DNA of 64,000 nucleotides from Bacteroidota bacterium (GCA_003246455.1 QKAF01000073.1:29289-93288); one strand, 5' to 3'; counted from the stretch's first letter, positions 9,754-20,090 are shown. Notes: a model not told the origin generated them from the letters alone. Numbers and translations: made by a program.

Positions 9754-10448
9754 AGCAGCAGTCCAAAGAGCAGTTCAGAGAAAAGCAGCCGGCGGTCGAA
9801 GGTCGAAAAGGCGAACCACGACTGGTAATGGAACTTTGTCCAGGCGAGGCGGACGCCCAGGAGCGCGTGGGTATCGTGCCAGAAGGGCTGCTCAAGCACG
9901 AGGGTGAGCGCTCCGCCGGCGATCCGGTTCTTCGTCGAGCTGACTTCGTTCTCCCCGGCGAGCGAGCGCTGCGACATCAGGTAGATCGCCTCTCCTCTCG
10001 CGGTCAGCCGCACATCCCCGAAGTCCCACCCCAGCGACAGGTTCGGATAATTGATCCAGCCGCTCATGCTGTTGTCGAAGCCTTCAAAGTCGAAGAAGCC
10101 GAACCAGAACGCGGCGTCGTCGCCGATGCCCGCGCTCAGGGGGCCGAAGCGGTACGTCCATCGCAGTCCCGCACGAAAGTGATTCGTGACGTACTGCAGG
10201 ACCATCCGCCCGTCGACGGCGAACTGCCACGGGAGACCCATTGCGATCTGCACATCCACGGCGGGCGCCTTGTTGATTTCCTCCTCCGCGATGGCACGCG
10301 GGACGGTGAGAACACGAAGGCCGATCGACACGTCCGTCGACCAGGCCGCGCGCGGGGCCGGGTAGTAAATCGCCGGCGCCGCTTCCTGCGCTGCCAGGAA
10401 AGAGGCATTGAGCAGAAGCGCGGTCAGCAGAAACATATGTCGGAGCAT
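9750..10448 (-). CDS. Predicted outer-membrane beta-barrel protein; start refined to the Met before the signal peptide
   Basis: Signal 'MLRHMFLLTALLLNASFLAAQ'; alternating beta-strand pattern. The annotated ORF start at 10583 leaves an improbable 45-aa extension. Confidence 0.55.
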   Translation of the reverse strand: MLRHMFLLTALLLNASFLAAQEAAPAIYYPAPRAAWSTDVSIGLRVLTVPRAIAEEEINKAPAVDVQIAMGLPWQFAVDGRMVLQYVTNHFRAGLRWTYRFGPLSAGIGDDAAFWFGFFDFEGFDNSMSGWINYPNLSLGWDFGDVRLTARGEAIYLMSQRSLAGENEVSSTKNRIAGGALTLVLEQPFWHDTHALLGVRLAWTKFHYQSWFAFSTFDRRLLFSELLFGLLL

Positions 10449-10601
10449 CGGCTGCATGACAAAAACTACGAAACCTCGGGAACATTGGCTATTCATGAAT
10501 TTCACATGGGGCGACGGGGACAAGCCGGCGGCGGCAGGGACTTTGCCCCTTTCCGGCATTGTGGCTATTATTCTTTTTTCCAATCATCGGCATGCATTCC
10601 C

Positions 10602-13304
10602 ATGGAACGTTTCTTCATCATAGACGGTATGGCCATCGCCTACCGCGCGTATTTCGCCTTCATCAATCGTCCGCTGATCAACTCGAAAGGGATGAACACC
10701 AGCGCGATCTTCGGTTTCGTGAACACGCTGGAAAAAATCCTCAGCGAGGAAAAACCGGAGCATATTGCCGTTGCGTTCGACACCCCGCATCCGACGTTTC
10801 GCCACAAACGTTATGACGCCTACAAGGCCACGCGGGAAAAGATGCCGGATGACATGGTCGAACAGCTCCCCTACCTGAAAAGCATCGTGCAGGCCTACAA
10901 CATCCCGGTCATCGAAATGCCCGGGTGGGAGGCGGACGACGTCATCGGAACGCTCGTCAAACGGGCGGAACAGGAAGACATCGAATGCTTCATGGTGACG
11001 CCGGACAAGGACTACATGCAGCTCGTGTCGGAACGGACGAAAATCTACCGGCCCGGCAAGGCGGCCGACAGCTGGGACATCGTGGATATCGACGGCGTAT
11101 TCGAGAAGTTCGGCGTCCGTCCCGATCAGGTCATCGACGTGCTGGGGCTCATGGGCGACCAGTCCGACAACATCCCGGGCGTCAAGGGAATCGGGGAAAA
11201 AACCGCCATCCCGCTGGTCCAGGAATTCGGATCCATACCGGCCATCTACGACAACCTGGGAAACATCCCGAAGAAGGGTGTCCGGGAAAAGCTCGAAGCA
11301 CAGCGCGACGAGGCGGCGCTCTCGCGCGAGCTCGTCACGATCGATGTCCACGCCCCCGTGGATGTGGATCCCGTGGACCTCCGATTCTCCGAAAAGAACG
11401 TGCCGGCGCTGCGCGCGCTTTTCGTCGAACTCGAACTCACGCGCTTTCTTCAGCGCCTCGAGCAGGAGCAGCAGGGCGCGATGTTTGCCAAGGCGGAAGC
11501 AGGGCTGAAGACCGCCGAGAATACCGCGCATGAATACGTCCTCGTGCGAACCCGCGAACAGCTGTCCGCGATGGTCGGGGAGATCGCGAAAGCGGAGGAG
11601 TTCTGCTTCGACACCGAGACCGGAGGACTCGATCCGCTGCAGTCCGACCTGGTCGGGTTATCCTTCGCCGTGCGTACCGCGCACGCGTGGTATGTCCCTG
11701 CCAACGCGGAACTGCGCACGGAGGACATCATCGAAGCGGTGCGTCCGCTGTTCGAATCCGGTGCCACGGTCATCGGACAGAATCTGAAATTCGATCTGCT
11801 CGTTCTGCGGCGGCACGGCATCCGCACGGGACAGCCGCTGTACGACACCATGATCGCGGCGTACATCCTGCGTCCCGAGGGCGACCATACCATGGACGGA
11901 CTCTCCATGCAGCACCTGCAGTACCGGCCGATTTCCATTTCCTCCCTGATCGGGAAAGGCAAAAATCAGATTTCCATGTCCGATATTCCTGTCGAGGACG
12001 TCGCAGAATACGCGGCCGAGGATGCCGATGTCACCCTGCAGCTCGCGGGCGTCCTGCGGAGCGAGATCGCGAAGACGGCGCAGGAGCGCCTGCTGACGGA
12101 CGTGGAATTCCCTCTCGTTCACGTCCTGACGACCATGGAGCATCACGGCGTGAAGATTGACACCGACACGCTGGGCGACATTTCCCGGGAGATGGAGGCG
12201 CAGATCGGGCGTGCGACGGCGGAGATCCATGCGATGGCCGGGGATTCGTTCAACATCAATTCGACCAAGCAGCTCGGCGAGGTGCTCTTCGAGCGGCTTT
12301 CGCTGCCGACGAGAAAGAAAACGAAAACGGGGTATTCCACCGACGTATCGGTGCTCGAGTCGCTGCAGGGCATGCATCCGATCATCGATGAAATCCTGCT
12401 CTACCGTCAGCTGACAAAGCTGAAGAGCACCTATGTCGACGCCCTGCCGCGGCTGATCAATCCCCTCACCGGGCGCGTCCATACCTCCTACAACCAGGCG
12501 GTCGCGGCGACGGGACGCCTGAGCAGCACCGATCCCAACCTGCAGAATATCCCGATCCGCACCGAGGCCGGCAAGGAGATCCGCCGCGCATTCGTGCCGG
12601 AAAGCGACGAGTTCGTCATCCTCTCCGCCGATTATTCGCAGATCGAACTGCGTCTCGCCGCGGAAATTTCCGGTGACGAGGGGCTGATCGAGGCCTTCGA
12701 ACTTGGAGAGGACATCCATACCTCCACAGCGATGCGGCTGTTCGACCTGGATGCGGACGAAGTGACAGGCGAGCAGCGCAGACGCGCGAAAACAACGAAC
12801 TTCGGTATACTCTACGGCATCTCGGCCTTTGGCCTGGCCCAGCGCCTCGGCATCGACAACGGCGACGCCAAGGACCTCATCGACCTGTACTTCGAGAAAT
12901 ATCCCCGCATCAACGAATACATCGCCCGCACGATCGGATTCGCCAAGGAAAACGGCTTCGTCGAGACACTGCTCGGGCGTCGCCGATATATTCCGGACAT
13001 CAACGCGAAAAACCGCAACATCCGGAATTTTGCCGAGCGCACCGCCATCAACGCCCCGATACAGGGCAGTGCCGCGGATATGATCAAGATCGCCATGATC
13101 CGCATCCATGAAGACATGCAGCGCGACTTTGCGCATTCACGCATGATCATGCAGGTGCATGATGAGCTCGTGTTCGAAGCCCATCGCGACGAACTGGAAC
13201 GTCTTCGCGCGATGGTGGTCTCCCGCATGACTGCCGCCATGGACCTGCGCGTGCGCATCGAAGTCGACGCCGGCACCGGGGCCAACTGGCTGGAGGCGCA
13301 CTGA
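10602..13304 (+). CDS. polA: DNA polymerase I (5'-3' exo, 3'-5' exo and polymerase domains)
   Basis: ATG at 10602 'MERFFIIDGMAIAYRAYFAF'; 3'-5' exo 'EFCFDTETGGLDPLQSDLVGLSFAV'; pol A 'ILSADYSQIELRLAAEISGD', 'RRRAKTTNFGILYGISAFGLAQRL', 'MIMQVHDELVFEAH'. Confidence 0.98.
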   Translation: MERFFIIDGMAIAYRAYFAFINRPLINSKGMNTSAIFGFVNTLEKILSEEKPEHIAVAFDTPHPTFRHKRYDAYKATREKMPDDMVEQLPYLKSIVQAYNIPVIEMPGWEADDVIGTLVKRAEQEDIECFMVTPDKDYMQLVSERTKIYRPGKAADSWDIVDIDGVFEKFGVRPDQVIDVLGLMGDQSDNIPGVKGIGEKTAIPLVQEFGSIPAIYDNLGNIPKKGVREKLEAQRDEAALSRELVTIDVHAPVDVDPVDLRFSEKNVPALRALFVELELTRFLQRLEQEQQGAMFAKAEAGLKTAENTAHEYVLVRTREQLSAMVGEIAKAEEFCFDTETGGLDPLQSDLVGLSFAVRTAHAWYVPANAELRTEDIIEAVRPLFESGATVIGQNLKFDLLVLRRHGIRTGQPLYDTMIAAYILRPEGDHTMDGLSMQHLQYRPISISSLIGKGKNQISMSDIPVEDVAEYAAEDADVTLQLAGVLRSEIAKTAQERLLTDVEFPLVHVLTTMEHHGVKIDTDTLGDISREMEAQIGRATAEIHAMAGDSFNINSTKQLGEVLFERLSLPTRKKTKTGYSTDVSVLESLQGMHPIIDEILLYRQLTKLKSTYVDALPRLINPLTGRVHTSYNQAVAATGRLSSTDPNLQNIPIRTEAGKEIRRAFVPESDEFVILSADYSQIELRLAAEISGDEGLIEAFELGEDIHTSTAMRLFDLDADEVTGEQRRRAKTTNFGILYGISAFGLAQRLGIDNGDAKDLIDLYFEKYPRINEYIARTIGFAKENGFVETLLGRRRYIPDINAKNRNIRNFAERTAINAPIQGSAADMIKIAMIRIHEDMQRDFAHSRMIMQVHDELVFEAHRDELERLRAMVVSRMTAAMDLRVRIEVDAGTGANWLEAH

Positions 13305-13305
13305 C

Positions 13306-14043
13306 ATGGCCTCGCTGCTGCAGGCGGCTCCGGCTGCGGACCATATGCGGCCGCGGAGGCGCCTTCTCATACTCGTCGGGCTCCTCGTGCTTTCGCTGTT
13401 CTTCTGGAATTCCATCTTCCTGTACCCGGTGAAGCTGTTCGTCGTGCTCCTGCACGAACTCAGCCATGCCGCCGCCGCACTGCTGACCGGGGGCCGCGTG
13501 GTCGAGATTCGCATCGACAGCCGCATCGGCGGACTCGCGCTGACACAGGGCGGATGGTCGGCGCTCGTCGTCTCCAGCGGCTACATCGGGAGCATGCTGC
13601 TGGGCGGAGGAATTCTCCTGCTCAGTCTGCGCACCCGCGCGGTGCCGGTCGTCGCCGTCGCCACGGGCGTCGTGGTGCTGCTGACCACGGTCTTTTTTGT
13701 ACGCAACGGCTTTGGACTTATTTTTGGAGTGCTCTTCGGTGCCGCGCTGCTGGCATCCGCACGGTGGCTCCCCGCGGCCTGGCTGGCGCTTCTCGTCCAG
13801 TATCTCGGCGCCGCGAGCTGCCTGTACGCCCTGATCGACGTGAAGGATGACGTCCTGACCTTGCAGAACCGCGTAACCGATGCGAGCATTCTCGCGGACA
13901 TGACAGGTGTTCCGGCCATCGTCTGGGGCGTGCTCTGGAGCACACTGTCCCTCCTCGTGTTCATCCTCATCATGCGCCTGGCGCTGCGGCAGACGGGCAC
14001 CGCGGATTCACATTTACACAACGAAAAAAGCATTCACCCATGA
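13306..14043 (+). CDS. M50-type (peptidase_M50B-like) integral membrane putative metallopeptidase
   Basis: HExxH motif in 'VVLLHELSHAAAALLTGGRVVEIRID'; multiple TM segments; 4-nt overlap with gltX. Confidence 0.75.
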   Translation: MASLLQAAPAADHMRPRRRLLILVGLLVLSLFFWNSIFLYPVKLFVVLLHELSHAAAALLTGGRVVEIRIDSRIGGLALTQGGWSALVVSSGYIGSMLLGGGILLLSLRTRAVPVVAVATGVVVLLTTVFFVRNGFGLIFGVLFGAALLASARWLPAAWLALLVQYLGAASCLYALIDVKDDVLTLQNRVTDASILADMTGVPAIVWGVLWSTLSLLVFILIMRLALRQTGTADSHLHNEKSIHP

Positions 14044-15452
14044 TCGTACGTTTCGCACCTTCTCCCACCGGCTACCTCCACGTCGGCGGCGCACGCACCG
14101 CCATTTTCAACTGGCTGTACACCCGCAGTTCCCAGGGGAAATTCCTTCTCCGCATCGAAGACACCGACCGCGAGCGGTCGAGCGACGAAATGACGCGGGA
14201 AATACTCGGCGGACTCCGTTGGCTCGGCATCGACTGGGACGGCGAGCCGCTGATTCAGTCCGCCCGCATCGCGCGGCACACCGAGGAATGCCATCGGCTG
14301 CTGGCGGAAGGGAACGCTTACTGGTGCTACTGCACGGCCGAGGACCTCGACGCCCAGCGCACGGCGGCGGAAGCTGCCGGCGGCGCATTTCTGTATCCGG
14401 GCACCTGCCGCCATCTCACCGACGAGCAGCGGAAGGCCAACGACGACGCCGGCATGCCGCGGGTGCTGCGGTTCAGGATCCCCGAGGGACGCACGGTATT
14501 CAACGACATCGTACATGACGAAACCTCGTTCAGCAACGCCGAGATCGATGATTTCGTCATCCTGCGATCGGACGGAACACCGACGTACATGGTTGCCGTG
14601 GTCGTCGACGACCACGATATGGGCGTCACCCACGTCCTCCGCGGCGACGACCATCTCTCGAACACCCCGAAGCAGGTCATGCTCTATCACGGCCTCGGCT
14701 ACGAGACCCCGCAGTTCGGCCATCTCCCACTCATCCTCGGCGAGGACAAGAAGCGCCTGTCCAAGCGCCACGGCGCCACGTCCGTCGGGGAGTTTCAGCA
14801 GCGGGGCTACCTGCCGGAAGCGGTGTTCAACTTCCTCGCCCTGCTCGGATGGTCGCCGGGCGACGATCGGGAAATTCTGTCCCGCGGCGAACTCGTCGAG
14901 AGTTTCGACATCCGTCGAGTCCTGAAAAAAAGCTCCGTCTTCGACGAAGAGAAGCTGCGCTGGATGAACGGCCAGCATATCCGGCTGATGGAAGACGATG
15001 AACTGCTGCGGCGTGTCCTCCCCTATCAGCCCGACGATCTCGCCGACGTGGACGAGGCGCGGCTGCGTGAGGTCCTCCCCCTGATGAAGGAGCGCATGGT
15101 GCTGCTGCCCGATTTCTTCGACAACGGGCGCTATTTCTGGCGCGATCCGGAGGAATACGACGCCGACGGTGTCGCGAAGCGGTGGAAAACGGGCATCCCG
15201 GAGATTCTCGCGCTCCTCCTGCCCGGGCTCGAGTCCATCCCGTTCACCCCCGAGGCCATCGAAGGGCTCATCCGTGAGACCGCCGAGCGGCAGGGCCTGG
15301 GTGCCGGAAAGGTGATTCACCCCATCCGGCTCGCGCTGACGGGAACGACGGCTTCCCCGAGTCTCTTCGACATGATGGCCGTGCTCGGACGCGAAACCTG
15401 CCTGCGCCGGCTGCGGCGGGCGATGGAGCAGATCGCCATCCCGGCAGAGTGA
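14040..15452 (+). CDS. gltX: Glutamyl-tRNA synthetase
   Basis: 'MIVRFAPSPTGYLHVGGARTAIFNWLYTR', 'LRIEDTDRERSSDEMTREIL', 'DDHLSNTPKQVMLYHGLG', KMSKS-like 'KKRLSKRHGATSV'. Confidence 0.98.
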   Translation: MIVRFAPSPTGYLHVGGARTAIFNWLYTRSSQGKFLLRIEDTDRERSSDEMTREILGGLRWLGIDWDGEPLIQSARIARHTEECHRLLAEGNAYWCYCTAEDLDAQRTAAEAAGGAFLYPGTCRHLTDEQRKANDDAGMPRVLRFRIPEGRTVFNDIVHDETSFSNAEIDDFVILRSDGTPTYMVAVVVDDHDMGVTHVLRGDDHLSNTPKQVMLYHGLGYETPQFGHLPLILGEDKKRLSKRHGATSVGEFQQRGYLPEAVFNFLALLGWSPGDDREILSRGELVESFDIRRVLKKSSVFDEEKLRWMNGQHIRLMEDDELLRRVLPYQPDDLADVDEARLREVLPLMKERMVLLPDFFDNGRYFWRDPEEYDADGVAKRWKTGIPEILALLLPGLESIPFTPEAIEGLIRETAERQGLGAGKVIHPIRLALTGTTASPSLFDMMAVLGRETCLRRLRRAMEQIAIPAE

Positions 15453-15457
15453 CGGTG

Positions 15458-15487
15458 TTGTAGGAAAGCGGCGTTTCCCGTAGTTTG
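15458..15487 (+). promoter_or_regulatory. Candidate Bacteroidota-type promoter (TTG-N20-TAGTTTG) immediately before folB
   Basis: TTG 15458-15460 and TAGTTTG 15481-15487; only about 5 nt before the folB ATG. Confidence 0.3.
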
Positions 15488-15492
15488 AGAGA

Positions 15493-15861
15493 ATGGAAAA
15501 GAAGCATTTTATCCGGCTTCATAACGCGGTTTTCTACGGCTATCACGGCAATCATCACGAGGAACGCTTCCTCGGCGGCCGCTTCCACATCGACGTGGAA
15601 ATGGAGACGGATTTCAGCGCGGCGGCGGAGCACGACGACCTGCACATGACCGTGAATTATGAAGCGGTGTACACACTGATACAGGATATCGTCACCAACC
15701 AGACGTTCAAACTCATCGAGGCCCTTGGCCGGCGGATAGCACTCAACGTTCTCGGACAGTTCGCGGAAGTCCGCGCCGTCACGGTCCGCGTGCGCAAACC
15801 CGGTGTCCCTCTCAAGGGGGTCATCGACTTCGTGGAAGTGGAAGTCAATGAGCATCGTTAG
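15493..15861 (+). CDS. folB: Dihydroneopterin aldolase
   Basis: 'IRLHNAVFYGYHGNHHEERFLGGRFHIDVEMETDF', 'VNYEAVYTLIQDIVTNQTFKLIEALGRRIAL', 'VRVRKPGVPLKGVIDFVEVEV'. Confidence 0.93.
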   Translation: MEKKHFIRLHNAVFYGYHGNHHEERFLGGRFHIDVEMETDFSAAAEHDDLHMTVNYEAVYTLIQDIVTNQTFKLIEALGRRIALNVLGQFAEVRAVTVRVRKPGVPLKGVIDFVEVEVNEHR

Positions 15862-16450
15862 CGTGCAGCCAGATTCTTCGTCCCTGATTGCCGGATGGCA
15901 GGAGCGGACGAATGCGCCGGTCACGGCCATCGCGCCGCAGACCGCATACCTGGGCTTCGGTTCGAATCTCGGGGACCGGCGCGAAATGCTGCAGCGCGCG
16001 CTCGATGCCATCCACGGACTGCCGGAAACGGATGTCATCCGCTGCTCGCGGATCTATGAAACCGAACCCTGGGGCGGCGTCGCACAGGGGCCGTTCTACA
16101 ACTGCGCGGCGGAAATCCGCACCACGCTGCTGCCGGCGCAGCTGCTCACCTCGGTCAAAGACATCGAGAAGCGCATGGGCCGCGTGGAGGTGCAGCGCAA
16201 CGGGCCGCGCATCATCGACATCGACATCCTCCTGTACGCCGACCTCGCGATCGATCAGGACGGACTGACGATTCCTCATCCGTCAATGGCGGAGCGGCCT
16301 TTCGTCATGGTCCCGCTGCGGGAAATCGCGCCCGATGTCGTCCATCCGCGCGCCCATGAAACGATCGAGGAACTGGCCGTCCGCTGTGGATCCGCGGGTG
16401 TCGCGGACACGGCCCTGGAACTGGCCGTGACAGCGGGAAACGGCGCCTGA
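15848..16450 (+). CDS. folK: 2-amino-4-hydroxy-6-hydroxymethyldihydropteridine diphosphokinase
   Basis: 'AYLGFGSNLGDRREMLQRALDAI', 'IYETEPWGGVAQGPFYNCAAEI', 'RNGPRIIDIDILLY', 'IPHPSMAERPFVMVPLREIAPD'. ATG 15848 overlaps the folB 3' end. Confidence 0.95.
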   Translation: MSIVSVQPDSSSLIAGWQERTNAPVTAIAPQTAYLGFGSNLGDRREMLQRALDAIHGLPETDVIRCSRIYETEPWGGVAQGPFYNCAAEIRTTLLPAQLLTSVKDIEKRMGRVEVQRNGPRIIDIDILLYADLAIDQDGLTIPHPSMAERPFVMVPLREIAPDVVHPRAHETIEELAVRCGSAGVADTALELAVTAGNGA

Positions 16451-16549
16451 AGGAACGCTCCGCCCGCGTATCGCGGGAGCTCCCCCGGAGAGAACAGCGC
16501 CCCTGATACATCCCCTGGCGTCCGAAGGCACGCCAACCGGAGAGATTGA

Positions 16550-17209
16550 ATGCAACGCGACATCCATTATATCGCAATCGAAGGAGTGATCGGCGCAGGC
16601 AAGACCAGCCTGACGCGGCTGCTGCACGAACGGCTCGGCGGTCAGCTCGTGCTCGAGAAATTCGAAGACAACCCTTTCCTCGAGCGTTTCTACCAGAATC
16701 CGGAGCGATACGCCTTCCAGACGCAGCTGTTTTTCCTGCTCACCCGATACAAGCAGCTGCAGGCGCTGTCGCAGCAGGAGCTGTTCTCGGAGTTTCTGAT
16801 CACGGACTACATCTTCGAGAAAGACAAGATCTTCGCCCATCTCAACCTGCAGGACGACGAGCTGCATCTCTACGACCAGCTCGCGGCGAACATGGAGAAG
16901 AACCTCGCGAAGCCGGATCTCGTCGTGTATCTCCAGTCGTCGGTCGACCGCCTGATGCAGAATATCCGGCAGCGAGGCCGTGATTTCGAGCGCGCGATGT
17001 CGCGCAAGTACATCTCCGACCTCAACGATGCGTACAATTATTTTTTCTTCCGGTACAAAACCACACCGCTGCTCATCGTCAACGCCACGGAAATCGATTT
17101 CGTCAAGCATGAGGACCACCTCGACGAACTCATTCGCGAAATCCTCAAACCCAACCACGTCGCAGTCGAATATTACACGCCCATGTCACGCGTATCACGG
17201 GATTCCTGA
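16550..17209 (+). CDS. Deoxynucleoside kinase (dNK family)
   Basis: P-loop 'YIAIEGVIGAGKTSLTRLL', 'LEKFEDNPFLERFYQNPERYAFQTQLFFLLTRYKQ', 'DLVVYLQSSVDRLMQNI'. Confidence 0.93.
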   Translation: MQRDIHYIAIEGVIGAGKTSLTRLLHERLGGQLVLEKFEDNPFLERFYQNPERYAFQTQLFFLLTRYKQLQALSQQELFSEFLITDYIFEKDKIFAHLNLQDDELHLYDQLAANMEKNLAKPDLVVYLQSSVDRLMQNIRQRGRDFERAMSRKYISDLNDAYNYFFFRYKTTPLLIVNATEIDFVKHEDHLDELIREILKPNHVAVEYYTPMSRVSRDS

Positions 17210-17397
17210 TGTTTTTCCGCATCCTTCTCATAAGCATCATCAGCTGGGGCATCATCAAGCTCTATCGCATACTCACCGGCAGCCGCGGCCGAGGCTCAGG
17301 CCAATTCCGGCAGACCGCACAGCGCCGCGGATACGACGGCCGCGCGGTCGACGCGCAGTTTGAAGAGGTCGATGACACCCCGGGCAGAGACGGTTGA
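17209..17397 (+). CDS. Small single-TM hypothetical protein
   Basis: 62 aa, 'MFFRILLISIISWGIIKLYRILTGSRG'; overlaps the flanking dNK stop. Confidence 0.5.
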   Translation: MFFRILLISIISWGIIKLYRILTGSRGRGSGQFRQTAQRRGYDGRAVDAQFEEVDDTPGRDG

Positions 17398-17414
17398 CGA
17401 GTGGAAGGCAGCGC

Positions 17415-18557
17415 ATGAAATTTCTTGAGAAATCGTTCAAACGCCTGCTGTTCGGCTTCTTCCGCCTGTTCATCCACGTGCGGACGGTCACGACCGTGCC
17501 GCGCGATTCAGTGCACAACATCCTGGTGATCCGTCAGCACAACCAGCTCGGCGACATGCTCTGCGCCGTCCCGCTGCTGCGCGCCCTTCGGGCCACCTAC
17601 CCGGCGGCGCATATCGCGCTGCTCGCGCGTCCCCTCAACAGCGAGATCCTTCGCGGCGCGCCCTATCTCGACGAGATCATCGTCTACGACAAACTGAAAT
17701 TTCTCCGCAATCCCCTCCAGGTGTGGCGCTTCGGCCGTGCGCTGAAAAAACGCCGTTTCGACCTGGCGATCACTCCGTCCACCGTCTCGATGTCGGTGAC
17801 GAGCGACGTGCTCACCTTTCTGTCCGGGGCGCGGCGCAGGATCGGTCCGGGCACGCTCAACGGGAAGCGCAATCATACCGCGTATTTCTACAACGTCAAG
17901 GCCGAGCTGGACTGGCGGCAGGACCCGACGCGGCATCAGACACTGCGCAACCTCGATATCACGTCGATACTCGTTCCCGAGAAAGTTTCCATCGAGCTGG
18001 AGATCGGCCTTTCGCCCGAAGAAGTGCAGCTCGGAGCAGAACTGATCGCCCGCAAGCAGGGAGAGCCCGGGCTGGTCGTCGGTTTTCATCCCGGTGCGGC
18101 GAAGCTGCCGAATCGATGGGATGCCCTCCGCTTCGCGGAGATCGCGAACCGCTGCGCCGAGATTTTCGGCGCCTTCATCGTCATCACCGCCGGTCCGAAC
18201 GACGATGAGCCGCTGCATGAAATGACGCTCAACATGCCCAACAGCTGTCTGGTGATGCACAACGAACCGATCAGGCAGGTGGCGGCGGTGATCCACAACT
18301 GCGACGTCTATGTCACGAACGACACGGGAATGATGCACGTGAGCGCGGGCGTCGGCACGCCGACGCTGAGCCTGTTCGGTCCCACCGATCCCCTGCAGTG
18401 GGCGCCGCCGGGCGACGCGCACACATTCATCCTGGGGGCCGCCGGCGACGTGAACACGATCACCACAGAAAAAGTATGGCGGGTGCTCCTCGAGATGCTG
18501 CACACGGCCGAGCGGCGGCGGAAAGCCGCGGAAGAGGAGGTCGGGATCAATGCCTAA
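17415..18557 (+). CDS. Glycosyltransferase family 9 / heptosyltransferase-like
   Basis: 'ILVIRQHNQLGDMLCAVPLLRALRATYPAAHIALLARP', 'VGFHPGAAKLPNRW', 'CDVYVTNDTGMMHVSAGVGTPTLSLFGPTDPLQWAPP'. Confidence 0.93.
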   Translation: MKFLEKSFKRLLFGFFRLFIHVRTVTTVPRDSVHNILVIRQHNQLGDMLCAVPLLRALRATYPAAHIALLARPLNSEILRGAPYLDEIIVYDKLKFLRNPLQVWRFGRALKKRRFDLAITPSTVSMSVTSDVLTFLSGARRRIGPGTLNGKRNHTAYFYNVKAELDWRQDPTRHQTLRNLDITSILVPEKVSIELEIGLSPEEVQLGAELIARKQGEPGLVVGFHPGAAKLPNRWDALRFAEIANRCAEIFGAFIVITAGPNDDEPLHEMTLNMPNSCLVMHNEPIRQVAAVIHNCDVYVTNDTGMMHVSAGVGTPTLSLFGPTDPLQWAPPGDAHTFILGAAGDVNTITTEKVWRVLLEMLHTAERRRKAAEEEVGINA

Positions 18558-20090
18558 CAGCCTTCGGCGCCTCGCCGCAATCGACATCGGGACCAACTCC
18601 TTCCACCTCGTCATCGCGGATGTCAAGTCGAACGGAAAGTTCACCGTCCTGAGCAAGGACAAGGAAGTGGTGCGCCTCGGCGAAGGCATGACCGACATGA
18701 AGCATCTGAGCGAGGAGGCGATGGACCGCGCCATGGGCACGCTGCATCGCTTCAAGCAGCTCGCGCAGAGCATGAACGCCCCGGTCCGCGCCGTTGCCAC
18801 CAGCGCCGTCCGTGAGGCCTTGAACCGCGACGTGCTCCTCGAACGCGTCCGCCGTGAGCTGGGGCTGGAAATCGAGGTCGTCAGCGGCTTCGAGGAAGCC
18901 CGCCTGATCTATCTCGGCGTCATGCAGGCGCTGCCGGTCTACCAGAAGTCGATCCTGCTGACTGATATCGGCGGCGGCTCCACGGAGTTCCTGGCCGGCC
19001 AGCAGGGTGCCGTGCAATACGTCAACAGCCTGAAAATCGGCGCGGTACGCCTCACCCGGCGCTATTTCAGCAGCGGGACCATCAAGCCCAAAGCTGTCGA
19101 GGAATGCCGCGCCTACCTCGCCGGCGCCCTGAACCCGATTGTCCGCGCGATGAAGCAGCGTGCGGTCGATGTCGTGGTCGGCTCCTCCGGCACCATTCTC
19201 AATACCGCCTCGATGATTCTTGCCGCGCGCGGGACGGTAACGGATGGCGATCCCAATGCCATGAGCATCAAGCGGCAGGACCTGGCGGCGCTGGTCGAAA
19301 CCGTTCTCGCCGCGAAAACCGTCGAACAGCGCCGCGCCATTCCGGGCATCGACCCGGGCCGTGCGGATATCATCGTGGCGGGCGTGCTCATTCTCGAACA
19401 GATCTTCGCGGTGCTCAAGCTCAGGGAGATGATCACGAGCGTGTACGCGCTACGGGAAGGCATCCTGCTCGACACGGTACAAAAACTCGCGGGTGAAGAC
19501 CGCATGGTCGACCACCTGACCGACATCCGGAAGGCCTCCATCTATCACCTTGCCGAGAGCTGCCATTACGAGCCGCGGCATTCCGCGACGGTACGGCGCA
19601 CCGCGCTTTCGCTTTTCGACCAGCTCCGTGAAATTCACGGGCTCGGGGGCACGGAGCGGGAGTACCTCGAGGCCGCCTCGGTTCTCCATGACATCGGGTA
19701 CCACATCTCGCATTCGCAGCACCACAAGCACAGCTACTACCTCATCCGGCACAGCGAACTTCTCGGATTTACGGACCGGGAAATCGAGATCATCGCCAAC
19801 GTCGCCCGCTACCACCGGAAAAGCCATCCCAAATCCAAGCACGAAGGTTTTCCCGCGCTGGCCGAACGCGACCAGCAGGTCGTGCAGGCGCTCTCCACGG
19901 ACTCGACCGCCGGCATCAGGACATTTTCGCCGCGGTCAGCGTCGAACGCAGGGGCAGCGGCGTCGCGCTCCATCTCGCCCTCAAGCGCGACACCGATCCC
20001 GGCATCGAGCTCTGGGGCGCCGAGCGCCGTAAGGAACTCTTCGAGCAGCTCTACAAAATGCCCGTCTCGCTCGTCGTCGAACGCGGATAA
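18550..20090 (+). pseudogene. Ppx/GppA exopolyphosphatase family with C-terminal HD domain; apparent frameshift near 19896
   Basis: 'LAAIDIGTNSFHLVIADV', 'LTDIGGGSTEFLAG', HD 'VLHDIGYHISHSQHHKHSYYLI'. The frame switches after 'VVQALS' to 'GLDRRHQDIFAAVSVERRGSGVALHLALKRDTDPGIELWGAERRKELFEQLYKMPVSLVVERG*', ending at 20090. Confidence 0.85.

Noticed and set aside
9828-10601. N-terminal 258-aa extension of the PolA ORF
   Set aside because: Antisense to the 9750-10448 barrel gene; PolA homology begins exactly at ATG 10602.
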